Positions 53,964 to 64,000 of a stretch of DNA of 64,000 nt are shown piece by piece; position 1 is the first letter of the stretch; each line of letters begins with the position of its first letter. The translations under genes were made by a program, and so were the position numbers. The stretch is taken from NCBI GenBank assembly GCA_023374045.1, contig CM041777.1:90576300-90640299 (forward strand), written 5' to 3'. The notes below the pieces were generated by a model. It searched no databases. It saw only the letters and a list, made by a program, of their open reading frames with translations, and had not been told where the DNA came from. The stretch is from Limonium bicolor. Taxonomy: Eukaryota; Streptophyta; Magnoliopsida; Caryophyllales; Plumbaginaceae.

Positions 53964-56401
53964 ATTTATGTAAAGTTTTTGGGGCTAAAATGTAATTACA
54001 AGAAATTCTAAGGCAAAGCCGAGAATTAATGTGGCTAGTTGGTGATTTATAAAAGTTAAAAGTGTTCAAATAATAAATACCGAATTTTTAGAGGTGGTTT
54101 AGTGAAGTAATTAATTAAGAAAATAAAACTATGTATTATAATGTATTTTGGAGTATAATGAAAAGTTTAAGAAATAAATGTGGTTAATATATAATAACCG
54201 AAAAGTATGATGTATTTATGGGATTAAAAATATTTGTAGGTCCTATATGGATATTTAGGAAATTTAGAAAAGAAAATTATGATTTAAGGATATATGGAAT
54301 TAAAACTATATGATATACAAGTACAAGTAATTTACTTGTAAAAGAAATAATATTATTTGGGGTTAGTTTGTGACTAATAAAAGATATGGGAATAATATGT
54401 CCATGTGTGACAAGTAAATATAATTTGAGGATTTATTAAGTGGTTATGTCATTTAGACAATTATATATAAGTATCATAAATAATACATGTGTATGAAATA
54501 TATATATATTTTAGATTTGCAAGTAAATCAAAAAAAGAAATGCATATAAGGAATTATGAGATTAAAACTATGGTTACATAGTTATGAGGAATTTAATTAT
54601 AACCAATTTATATTAATTGTGATTAAGTGGAAAATAACAAAGAAATTATAAGGATATCATGTCCATGCATGACATATAAATATAATTGAGAAATTATAAA
54701 GTTGTTATGTCGATTAGACAATTATAAACAAGTAACATAAATAGAACATGAATATATATGTATATATATATATACATTAAAGGACTTAGAAATAAATCAC
54801 AAAGAATAACAGATAAGTTATACATCCAATCATAAGGTAATTAAAAGAAATTACCACACAATATAAGTTTATAAATTAGGACTACATGATTTGGAAATAC
54901 ATAAATACTTTAAGTAATAATAAGGAAAAGGGGTTAAAGAAACTACCTAAGTATAAAGAAATAAACCTCACATGAAACAACGATATGAAATCGTTTCATG
55001 AATCAATAAAATTATTATACGAGAGTTACATAAATTAACACTCTCAGATTAATCCTATTCTAGGACATTGTTTGACCAGACGTTGACCGGGAACTAAACA
55101 AGTACAGTCTACGGTGAACGGTATGGAATTCTTGTAGTCTGCTTCTACCGGATTACACGGCTTGTGTGCTATCTGTTGTTTGAATTAACGACCAAGATGA
55201 TTGTATGTAAAATGTTGCATTACTCTTGTGCACTGTTGTGTTATTCTATGTGCGTGATGTTGCTAACTGTAACGTGTATGTTCCACGCATACAACACTAC
55301 ATTACCAGTGGATTAAATACCTGCGCTTTATTATACCGAGAACTTGTACTCAAGTTTCTCACTAACTTCACCTTATAATAAACGTCGTTGTCCTAAACGT
55401 GACAACTGACAATATACATTGTGTTCTTGTTTAACGTCCTTGAGTGACATTTAACGATTCTATACTACGAGAACGAGGAGCCCAGTTGGATCTGGCCATG
55501 CATGCTACGGGAGTTGTACCTGTCACAGGTCGTCTCCAATTCAATTTACGTCGCGACAGGAGTTTTGGGTGCACTATGTCACTCACCGGCTGCGTACCGG
55601 AACAGTTCAAGTTGGGAGGAAGACTTTATTCCTCTCGAGGGTTCGATTCCCACCTCTTTTAAGTACAGGAGTTAACTACGTTATCTTCTGAGGGACTAAT
55701 TACCCACCAATTTGTACGAGAGTCCCATCTCGTCTAAGGGTTTATCATACCCGACCATCTTACTCCATGAAGGAGTTTAACGAGGTCACTATACCTCCAC
55801 TGTTGTGAGGTTCACTTATATACATGTTAGTCCCATTGTGAGGATCTGACTACTATCAAGCTACTCCGGATCATCTAACTTGACCTTCTGAAGTCTTGTT
55901 CTGTGTGATATTGTTATCCTTGTATGGATGCTTGTTATAATTATGTTATGATGCTTATTTACAGCTTTACAAAAAAAATGACTTGCATGTATTTGATAAA
56001 ATAGTTGGTGTGGCCCAGTAGCTTGTGGGCTGCACGTTTTTCATACCGGCAAATTATTTTGCTGAGCCATTTCATGGCTAAACAATTCCAGGTACTTGAA
56101 GAATGAAGAGATTGCCCGACCGAGTGTAGGCGGGATAGAATTAAGACAGGGATTATTATTACCGACATCAATCTACAGTACTGTATTTTTACTATTGACT
56201 TTTGTTATTTTAAGAGGTTTGTATTCAGCGCTCAAACCGGATCATTTGTAATTTATGTTGGAGTTAGCCTTGTTAGTCACATGGGTGACTAGCGGCGTTG
56301 TAGCACCACTCGTTGTTATGTATATATTTTCCGCTGCATTTCTAGTTATTTTTGGGAGCTATCATCGTTCAGGTTATTGGATTTCGGGTTGGGGTGTTAC
56401 A
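53964..56401 (+). repeat. 3' LTR of A, third segment
   Basis: Follows the A 5' LTR from about 10008 to 12466 and ends GGGGTGTTACA. It retains the B-box-like motif (55640) and the 3' hairpins: GCCCA...TGGGC near 56015-56031 and TAGTCAC/GTGACTA near 56275-56292. A short deletion relative to the 5' LTR lies near 56104-56150. Confidence 0.93.
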
Positions 56402-56406
56402 CTTAT
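56402..56406. repeat. Right target-site duplication of A (CTTAT)
   Basis: Pairs with 6576-6580; TGAATACTCTC continues the target sequence. Confidence 0.95.
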
Positions 56407-59400
56407 TGAATACTCTCATGTTCGGGACATTGTTCATGTTAGTCGGTTCCTCTCATTGGGGTTCGACCATATCACTAAGGGTTTGGTGATCCCTTACCAA
56501 GCTTTTCTTTACTCAAGGTTCGTATTTCGAACAACTTTCCAAACCTCTAGTTAGAGGTTACTCATATACTTCCACTAATGTTTATTGTGTGGATTAAGTC
56601 GTTTCGGTTCTCTAATCGTTATCGGGAGGTTACTACTCCCGTATGTTTTCTCACGTTCTAGTGCGTTTGTAGGTTTATGTTACCGTGTATTAGTTCGATA
56701 GTTGTAGGGTGTTTTCACCCTTTATTTAGTTCACACTTGACTCTTCCTACGAGTCTCTACTCACACAAGACTCAACTATGAGTCGCACTACCATACACAA
56801 TCACAATCAAGCAATCCATTCACAATCCACATTTCATGAATTATACAAACTTTAGTTAAAGGAACACAATCCAACCACAAACAATACAATACAAACACAA
56901 GAGAGTACACACAATCCGATTCGTGCATTTATCTTGTTAGGTGATCACACAATCAAACAAGCACACAAATCGGGGTAACCAAGTTAGGATACAGAGCATG
57001 AGGAAATCGTACCTTTCACCGGGGTTAACTTTACCGGGCGTTCCCATGTTCCTCGGTTCACACTCGTTCCTCGTGTCTTACTCTTGAACCACTATTTTCA
57101 TGTTAAATGGTTCGATTAATATTTAAACATTACGGTAGGTACATAATTGCTACTCCCGTACTTACCCCGTTATCCCGTTATTTCGGTTTAACTTAGTGTA
57201 CTTAAACTCACAACTTACGCACTCACTCCCAACACTTGTTTATACTTCTTAGGACATTTAAAGGTCACCAAAAAACTCCCAAACAACTCCTAAAACCAAT
57301 ACCCAACAATCCCCCATCTTCTAGGCACTTTAAAACACTTTTTATGCAATTCTGGGGGTGGTCCGGGACCTGGTCCGGACCCTAGGTCCCAGACCAATGT
57401 AGAAATCAACTCTCGGCCATAAATTCACTAGTGGTTCGGGACTTGGTCCTGGACTTAAGTCTCGGACCAATTCCTGCACTTACTCTCGGCTTGTTTTTTG
57501 ATGCGGTCCGGGACTTGGTACATATCCTAAGTCCCGGACCCTGCTAAAAACTACTATTAAGGTACTTTTTAAGCCCCAAATCCACCCTTAAACCACACTC
57601 AAACTTTCCCTAATCTTTCCACAAGTTTTCTACACATTTTAACACCTCAAATCACTCCTTAAACCACCTCAAATCCTTGGTTAAATCCCTACTCCAATTC
57701 TTGTTCAAATCCAACAATTCAAGTCCCCTCATTTTGCGTTTTTCCTCTTTATGCATTTCTAACTTCTTCTTGCTAGTTTTTACATCCTACCAACCTCACC
57801 AAATCATTTAATGACCATACCAATTCATTCCTAGATATAAACCATTCTAAAATCCAAGTCCAACTCTCATTTCCACTATTTTAACACTAACTCATTTCTC
57901 TTGCTTTTCCAAAGCATTTCAATACCTTTTGCTACAGATTTTTACACCTCTCTTATCCATCCTCCATTTACCATTCCAAGGTTATCAATCCACTATACTC
58001 AACACTACAAAACCTAGGTCCTCCCATCTCATCAAACTACCTTAAAACACTTACTTTCTACCAAAATTTCGCCATAACCTCCCCATAAACCTTACATGTC
58101 CAAACTCATCTTTTTCACCATTTTCAAACCTAAACTAACCACACCCACAAGGGGTCCTACCAGCACACAAACTCCATTCAAAATTCACCAAATAACATTA
58201 TAGCTCTTAAAATCTCAATAAACCACAACATAACAACAACTAGACATCACTTGGCTTCAAGGCCCTTAATTCAAACAAAATTTCACAAACTTCTTCCTAT
58301 CACCATAGAACACATTTTCCTCACAAATTTGGGTTCATTCATTAAATTACCCATCCCATATTCTAAAGTAATTAAAATGGCATCAAGGTGAGTTTCTTAC
58401 CTTAAACTCACAATTACTTCTTTTCTTTTTCAACCTTCTCCTTCTCTCTCTCTCTTGCCCAAATCGGCCAAATGGGGGATGGAGTTGTCAAACTCCATCC
58501 CAACACCCAAATTACACAAAAAGGATATAATTACACTTCTAAGCCTTTGGGAATACATTAATTCAATGAAAGACTTAAATTGGCGGGTTGAAACAAAGCT
58601 ACAAAACAAGAGAAAAACAAGGTAAGAGAGAGAGGCAAAATCGGCCATACTTAAGAGATGGAGAAAAGTGAGGTCTTTCATGGAGATTTTTACCTTGATG
58701 AAAGAGGAGACTCCAAGTTACAAGATGGTGTGCTTTTCTCTTCAAATGGGGAAACCCCATGGAGATGAAGTTCTTCATTTTCGAATTTTGAAAAGAGGGA
58801 ATGATAGAGGAGGATGAGGGGAGTTCAAATATGTAATTGTTTTTGTGATTGGAGCTTGGAGGAAGCTTGGGCAAGCAAGGAAATGGCAAGAAGCCATGGG
58901 AGGAGAGTAAGAAATTGGCTGGAGCCAGAGGGGGAAGAAAAACGGTAGAAGAAGAAGAAAGAGAGAGAGAGAAAGAGAAAAGGAAAGAAAGAAATGGAGG
59001 AGAGAGAAGAGGGTGGGGTGTTTTTCTACTTTTTCTTTCTTTCTTTTCTTTCTAGCTTATTAGATGTGTGAGAGGGCTGTCTCACAAATAAAAACCGGCC
59101 CATATAACTGTTACAAGCTGGAGCGTTTTTCGTCTTTTACAGAAAACGCTCGTTTATTTACCCGGCTTAGCACTATTCACTAACCGGGCCCGTTTTCCAG
59201 AATTTTCTTGTTTAATTAATTTTAATGGTTATTATACTCCCATTAATTTTATTTATAGTTATTTAATGAACTATAATTTTTACGGGTTCGTTTGACCACT
59301 TAAAGTCACGTTTCGGGTTTTCTCGAAAAACGTGCACTAAAGCTTTATTAGCGTTTTTAATTCGTTTTATGGATCCATTTTCTTCGGGAATTGTTCCCAT

Positions 59401-59625
59401 ATATTATTTAGGAATTATTAATCCTTTTTATTTCATTTAATACCCTTCCTAAGGTTGTATTTCTCCTAGGGTCACCTAACGCTCATTTTAGCGTTTTTCA
59501 CTTTTTAAGCGTTTTTCTTGTTTCTTTTGGATTTATTTTCCTTACCAAGATTTGTTAGGCACTAATGGGCCCTCAATATCATATTAGATTAATTTAATCA
59601 CCCTAATTAAGTACGGGGTATTTCA
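56407..59625 (-). mobile_element. C-prime: minus-strand LTR related to family C, interrupted by A
   Basis: Read on the minus strand it starts TGAAATACCCCGTACTTAATTAGGG at 59625. It then carries ATGGGCCGGTTTT (59091-59103), a CT-rich leader (about 58900-59050), a three-unit GGTCCGGGAC hairpin array (57355-57545), the cassette GTACGGGAGTAGCAATTATG (about 57140-57160), GTGTGAACCGAGGAAC (about 57045-57065) and a diverged GGTACG module. The order matches C, but divergence is much greater than between C's own LTRs, so it is an older or different subfamily. Its 3' end was split off by A, with 6329-6575 probably the next piece. TSD candidate GTAAT at 59626. Confidence 0.82.
57355..57545 (-). repeat. 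GC-rich hairpin array in the C-prime LTR
   Basis: Three units with GGTCCGGGAC or GGTTCGGGAC and GTCCCGGACC or GTCTCGGACC, separated by linkers containing CTCTCGGC, the complement of the GCCGAGAG linker of C. Confidence 0.82.
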
Positions 59626-61286
59626 GTAATTAAGTTGAAGATCTTGGAATTAGAAAGATTAGGGTTTCAGTGTTAATTATAGTTTCTGGAATTAAACAGG
59701 GCAAATTAGACCGTTAGGGGTAAAAAATGTGAATCTGGAAAATTGTGGGTTAAATGGTAATTTGAAAAATTGGGGCAAAAATTGAAATATAATAAATCTA
59801 GGGGTAAAAACATGAATTAGAAAAGTTAGAAGGCCATTTGTAAATATGGAAAACTTAAAGGTCTTAAGTGCAAATTGGAAAAAAATGGTAGGATTTTGAC
59901 TGAGTCAAAATCAAAATTTAGTGGTCAAAACTGAACTAGTCAAAATCGGTGTAGGTAAGTCAAAATCAAATTGGAATTTTGATTCAAAATTGAACTAGGT
60001 AGCTAAATTGGATTAGTGTTAGTCAACACTTAATTGGGCCAAAGTAGTTGGGTTGAGAATCTAATGAACTAAAGAGGGCCTGATCTACCAAACAAAAAAA
60101 ATGAGTCAAAGTAAATAACATGGGAAAATCAATTAATTGGATTTAGAGGAAAGGAAGCCCACCAGAACAATAAATCAATTAATTGGGCTCAAGATCTAGT
60201 TAGAAATGGAACCTACTTGGAGTTAGAAAAATGAGGCTTATAGTAGATGATTAAAATATGTAATGAGATTGGAATTGGATAGACATTAGTATATAGAGTT
60301 GAGTTGTAATCCACTAAGATAACAAAAAAAATATTATGTGTCATTTGGTTGGGACTCGATTCATAAGGATGGTAAATATTAATTAAGAGTTAATTATGTA
60401 GGGAATTTGTCCTACAAAAATTAGTAGGGGTGTTATGGTTAGCATTAAACATATGAGAGTTTATACACATATATAGATATATAAATATTGGGGGATTAAA
60501 GGTTAGGAGAGTAGGAATATGTATGTTCTTATAACATTAGAATAATGGGAAAACACTTATACATGGATATATATATATATATATATATAGCTGGGATTTA
60601 TAAGCTAAAGTGTATATTAAGTATACTTTAGGGATTATTATGGTGTAATATAAGTGTTACATATTAAGAAAAGAATCTTAATATGAGTTGTATAATATAA
60701 TACAACTAGTAAGAATAATCATCTTACATAAAATAATGAAATATAGCATTTAATAAAAGAATTTTATAATTCATGTAAGCCTATATATATATATATATAT
60801 ACATAGGTGTGTAAAGGCGTGACATATATATGTATATAGAAAAATGTGTATATAATATAGTTGGGTTAGTAAGATATTATGTTTGAGAAATTAGAGTTTT
60901 ATATATGTATAGGTGATGGGTTAATATTAGAATTTATGAGAGAGATATAAGATTAATACTTTGGTTAAAACGTGTATTACAACTTAATTGGTGTAAATAA
61001 TAAATTAGGTATATCATACCGATATGTAAATGATAATTTCTGAAGTATCGTATACAATAAGATATTATATATGTGGACCAATATGGATTTGCATAAGATA
61101 ACACAATCAAGTAAGATTAATTACTTTACATAAAGGATAAGATATATCATTTAATAAATGATTTTATAACTCTTATATGTTTATGTATATAAATGTATGG
61201 GATGAAATGAATTATGTAATATGGTTAGGAACCATACAATACCAAGTGAAGAATGTCATAGGATGAATAGAATGTATAAACATTAG
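59626..61286. other. AT-rich unassigned sequence between C-prime and F
   Basis: No gene seen. It contains TA microsatellites (about 60568-60590, 60783-60802) and an imperfect repeat of about 70 bp around ATTTAATAAAAGAATTTTATAA (60718-60790 and 61115-61190). Texture and TA-runs resemble the AT-rich middle of the A LTR, so it may be an old LTR remnant; I could not match ends. Confidence 0.4.
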
Positions 61287-61327
61287 TGAAATACCCCAAA
61301 CCTTGATATATTGTTTAAAGACTAAAC

Positions 61328-61659
61328 TATGATATTTAAAGGCTAAAAAGTGCCTTAGAAACATCAGTGTACAATTTAAACCATGGCGAACACAATAAAG
61401 CACTAAGACACAGTTTGAGCGAAAACATGCTCTAAACTTGGAGTGAACTTGGTTGGGACCCAAAGAGCCTACCAAGACTTAGTGATATTCAGTTATGATT
61501 TAATAAGGCTAGATAAGTCCTTAGGAAACCTTGGTAGACAATTAAACCAAATAAAACACAAATAAATACCTTAAAGTCAATATGGGCAAAATGTGCTCTA
61601 AGCTTGGGATAAATTTGTATAAGACCTAAAGGTCATACCTATACCTTAATTATATGTTA
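61328..61659 (+). repeat. Diverged tandem duplication near the start of LTR F (about 166-bp unit)
   Basis: Both copies run TATGAT...TAA-GGCTA-A-AAGT-CCTTAG-AAAC...ACAATTTAAACCA or close to it, then ACACAATAAA or ACACAAATAAA, then GCTCTAA-CTTGG and AAGACCTA or CCAAGACTTA. E and D have a single copy. The copies differ at many positions, so the duplication is not recent. Confidence 0.6.
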
Positions 61660-63612
61660 ATGAACATATAAAACCAATTACCAAAGAAAAACAAGCTTGA
61701 AAACAAGTTAAAATACAAAATGTGCTTTAAGGAGTCTTAAAGCACATTTTTGAAAAATTGTCTTGTAAATGAGTTTTGAATGGCTAAATGTCCATCATTA
61801 CTCTTTAATTAACATGTTTACTACTTAGTATCACATTTGGAAGTCTAAATCAATGGGAAATCAAAAATTTCACAAATATGTGCCTTAGTTTGTGAATAGT
61901 AACTAAATTAAGCAAGTTTACAACATAAGTCAATATAAGTTGTCTTGTTGGTCAAAAAGACCAAAACACCCCTAAGTAATATAAGGGGGCCGGTTTTTTT
62001 AAGGTGAGTCACCACCATTTGCAAATCAATTAAAGAAAAGAAGGAAAAGTAAGTAAAAAGAAGAAACTTACTTTATAACATAAATATCTTCAAAGGTAGA
62101 CCTCTCACCTCATTCTCTTCTTTGCTCCTTGTTCCCACCGTCTTCATCCTCTCCTCTCTTCTTCAAAAACGATTGGCTATAGTAACCAATCTTCTCCATC
62201 TTCATTTCCTTGCCAAATCCAACTTCATGCTCCAAATCAAATTCTAAGACCATATTTGTCTTAGTTAGACCAAGCTCTACACTTCTATCTTTTCAAATCT
62301 TCAAAAGCTCCATTTCGGTGCCATGGAGATTCACCATTGAAGGAGCTTGAGCTCATATTTTCATGCCTTGTCATTCTTCTTTGTTTCAAGGTAAGGAAAA
62401 CCAAAGAAAATCAATGTTTCCTCTTGTTTTTGTGTGTAACCGAGAATCACCCTTTGATGGTGTGTTCTTTTGATCTTTCATAGCTCCATTTCAATCTTCA
62501 AAGGACAAGGAGGAGTCCTCTCTTGTTACTTATTCAAGCTCTCTTTTTATTCCAAGGTAAAACAACTATCCTAATGTTCTAAGACAATATATATAACCTA
62601 GGGTTTACAATGAGTTTAAGCATGAAGCTTGAATACTCATCACCTTGCTTGTACATTGATTAGTAGTTTGACAAGCAATCAAAGCCTTGCCGGTTTTCTA
62701 TCAAAGAAGGAGCAAGGGGTTACAATGAAAAACTTGTGAAGGAAAAGAGGTAAACAAACTATCTAAATGTAGTTTAAATGCCTTAGGAAAATGAGCTTGA
62801 TTTGCTTAATAAAATACCTAAGGAGCCAATGGGAAAAGAGCTAGTGAATTGTTCTTAAGGAGATTATTAAGGGCATATCACATATGTATTGTTGGGTGTA
62901 TTTGCAGGTCAAAGGCAATATATACATGTGGAAATTCAGTGTTTGAGGTTTATGTTATTTAAGGGCCTAAGAGCCATGTTATTTAAGGGCCTAAGTGCCA
63001 AGCAATTTAAGTTTATGCACTACATTGTGATGTAGTGTAAATTTGGTGAAGTTTTGTGTGTGAGAAAGTTCTTGGTGGACTTAGATGTTCTTGAATGATT
63101 AAAGGTGAAAACCTAAGTGTTTGGATGTGAGAATATACAAGAGAAGCTATGGCAAAATTTGGAAAATGTATAAGAAGTTATAGAAATCCAATGGATGTTT
63201 TTGGGATGTAATAAAGTCTTGGAGAAGTTTGTTTTAGGTTTAGGTAATGTTGATGTACAAGGAATGAATGATGTTTAGGTAAGGACATGAGAAGGAATTT
63301 TAAGAAGGTGTGAACAAGGAAATTTAGTTAGTAAGAAAAGATGCTTGGGAGATGATGTTAAGGTGTAGAGGAAACATCTTGGTATAGTGGTCATTATAGG
63401 TGAAATACCACTTAGAAAACCAAAAGAGAAATGTTACAAGTGTTAAGAAATTTGTAAGTAAATGAGTGAGTGTTTAAGGACTTTAGAAGTAAGCTTGTAC
63501 ATGCATTTGGAGGATTTTATGTGAAGGTTTAAGTGTGCTAAATGATGTTAAAGCAAACTAGGATATGTAAGGTGAAGTTTGGAGTCAAATGGGAATTTAG
63601 AAACAAAGGTCT

Positions 63613-63955
63613 GGAGCCGACCGACCTTAGGGACCGGACCTGCAAGGTCGGTCAAGCTCAGTTTACACTACCGGAAAGAGTTTCTGGAATGGACCGACCT
63701 TGGGGACCGGACTTGCAAGGTCGGTCGGGCTTGTATTTTGGGTACGAATTGAGTCCCTGGAATCGACCGAACTTGGGACCGAACTTGCCAAGATCGGTCG
63801 GGCCTGAATTTTCAAAGGGGGAAAAACTCTCGGGAATAGACCGACCTTGTGGACCGAACTTGCAAGGTCGGTCGGAGTAGAATTTTTGACGGTAATATGT
63901 TCTGGAATGGACCGACCTTGTGTAAGGTCGGTCGGTAAGGTCGGTCGGACCAAAA
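63613..63955 (+). repeat. GC-rich hairpin array in LTR F
   Basis: Four to five units with GACCGACCTTG...CAAGGTCGGTC stems, linkers like TTCTGGAATGGACC, and some mismatches. It differs from E by C/G exchanges in both arms (CCGGACTTG/CAAGTCCGG versus CCGACCTTG/CAAGGTCGG). Confidence 0.87.
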
Positions 63956-64000
63956 ACATTGTTTAAGGTTATAGGATGATGGGGATTATTAAGTAATGAT

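Larger units (their letters stand above)
6581..56401 (+). mobile_element. Element A: giant-LTR, non-autonomous Ty3/gypsy-like element, host of nested B, C and D
   Basis: 5' LTR 6581-12466, PBS at 12472, internal region 12467-17078, polypurine tract at 17066-17078, and a 3' LTR from 17079 to 56401 interrupted by B (18821-48354) and D (50050-53958). The flanking TSD is CTTAT. Without the nested insertions and TSD copies A is about 16.4 kb, of which nearly 12 kb is LTR. No gag, protease, RT or integrase is recognisable internally, although PBS, PPT and LTR ends are intact. It therefore probably moved with proteins from a relative such as E (inference). Confidence 0.92.
61287..64000 (+). mobile_element. 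Element F: start of another LTR of the E family, cut by the window edge
   Basis: Begins TGAAATACCCCAAACCTTG at 61287, preceded by ATTAG (possible TSD). It follows the E/D plan: inverted repeat 61717-61750, GGGGGCCGGTTTT 61985-61997, TATA-like and CT-rich leader, AGGTAA trio (62391, 62557, 62750), TTTGCAG|G (62906) and hairpin array (63613-63955). Near the start a segment is duplicated (61328-61493 and 61494-61659). Whether it is a solo, 5' or 3' LTR cannot be seen. Confidence 0.88.

Noticed and set aside
58849..59055. Lys/Glu/Arg-rich coding sequence
   Set aside because: It is the complement of the CT-rich leader of the minus-strand C-prime LTR, a low-complexity purine tract.

Overview
This window looks like repeat-rich plant nuclear DNA, probably from an angiosperm with a large genome. 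I see no host gene, tRNA or rRNA. Almost every base belongs to long-LTR Ty3/gypsy retrotransposons inserted into one another. The evidence for a plant is a chromovirus-type pol with a C-terminal chromodomain-like segment, primer-binding sites matching initiator-Met tRNA (TGGTATCAGAGC), and a small CACTA-type transposon. I cannot name the species.

Layout. (E) 1-6328 is the 3' part of a Ty3/gypsy element: the end of pol (broken by one frameshift in integrase), two polypurine tracts and a 3,951-bp 3' LTR. (C-prime) 56407-59625 is a minus-strand LTR related to family C; 6329-6575 is probably its continuation. (A) 6581-56401 is inserted into that sequence with a CTTAT target-site duplication (TSD). 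It has a 5,886-bp 5' LTR, a 4.6-kb internal region without pol, and a 3' LTR split into three pieces by later insertions. (B) 18821-48354 is inserted into A's 3' LTR (TSD CCCAC), with LTRs of 6.9 and 6.0 kb around only about 3.1 kb of internal DNA. (C) 27312-40824 is inserted into B's internal region (TSD AGGTG), with LTRs of 4,175 and 4,197 bp. (D) 50050-53958 is a solo LTR of E's family in A's 3' LTR (TSD ATATA). (F) 61287-64000 is the start of another LTR of E's family. 59626-61286 is AT-rich and unassigned.

Order of events: C-prime first, then A; B and D into A; C into B. E entered C-prime-type sequence independently.

A, B and C keep the cis signals (LTR ends TGAAAYACCCC...GGGGTGTTACA, PBS, PPT) but have no recognisable gag or pol. 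They look like non-autonomous partners of a Tekay/Del-like element such as E.

The most unusual signal is RNA-structure-like. Across families whose primary sequences differ, the same hairpins recur at the same places, with paired (compensatory) base changes. They lie over the PBS, immediately before each of two polypurine tracts, in the spacer between those tracts, in an internal twin-hairpin block, in the last 0.5 kb of the LTR, and in a GC-rich array of about 73-bp units inside the LTRs of E, D, F, C and C-prime. In that array the stem sequence differs between copies while pairing is kept. All structural statements come from reading the sequence; no folding or alignment software was run.
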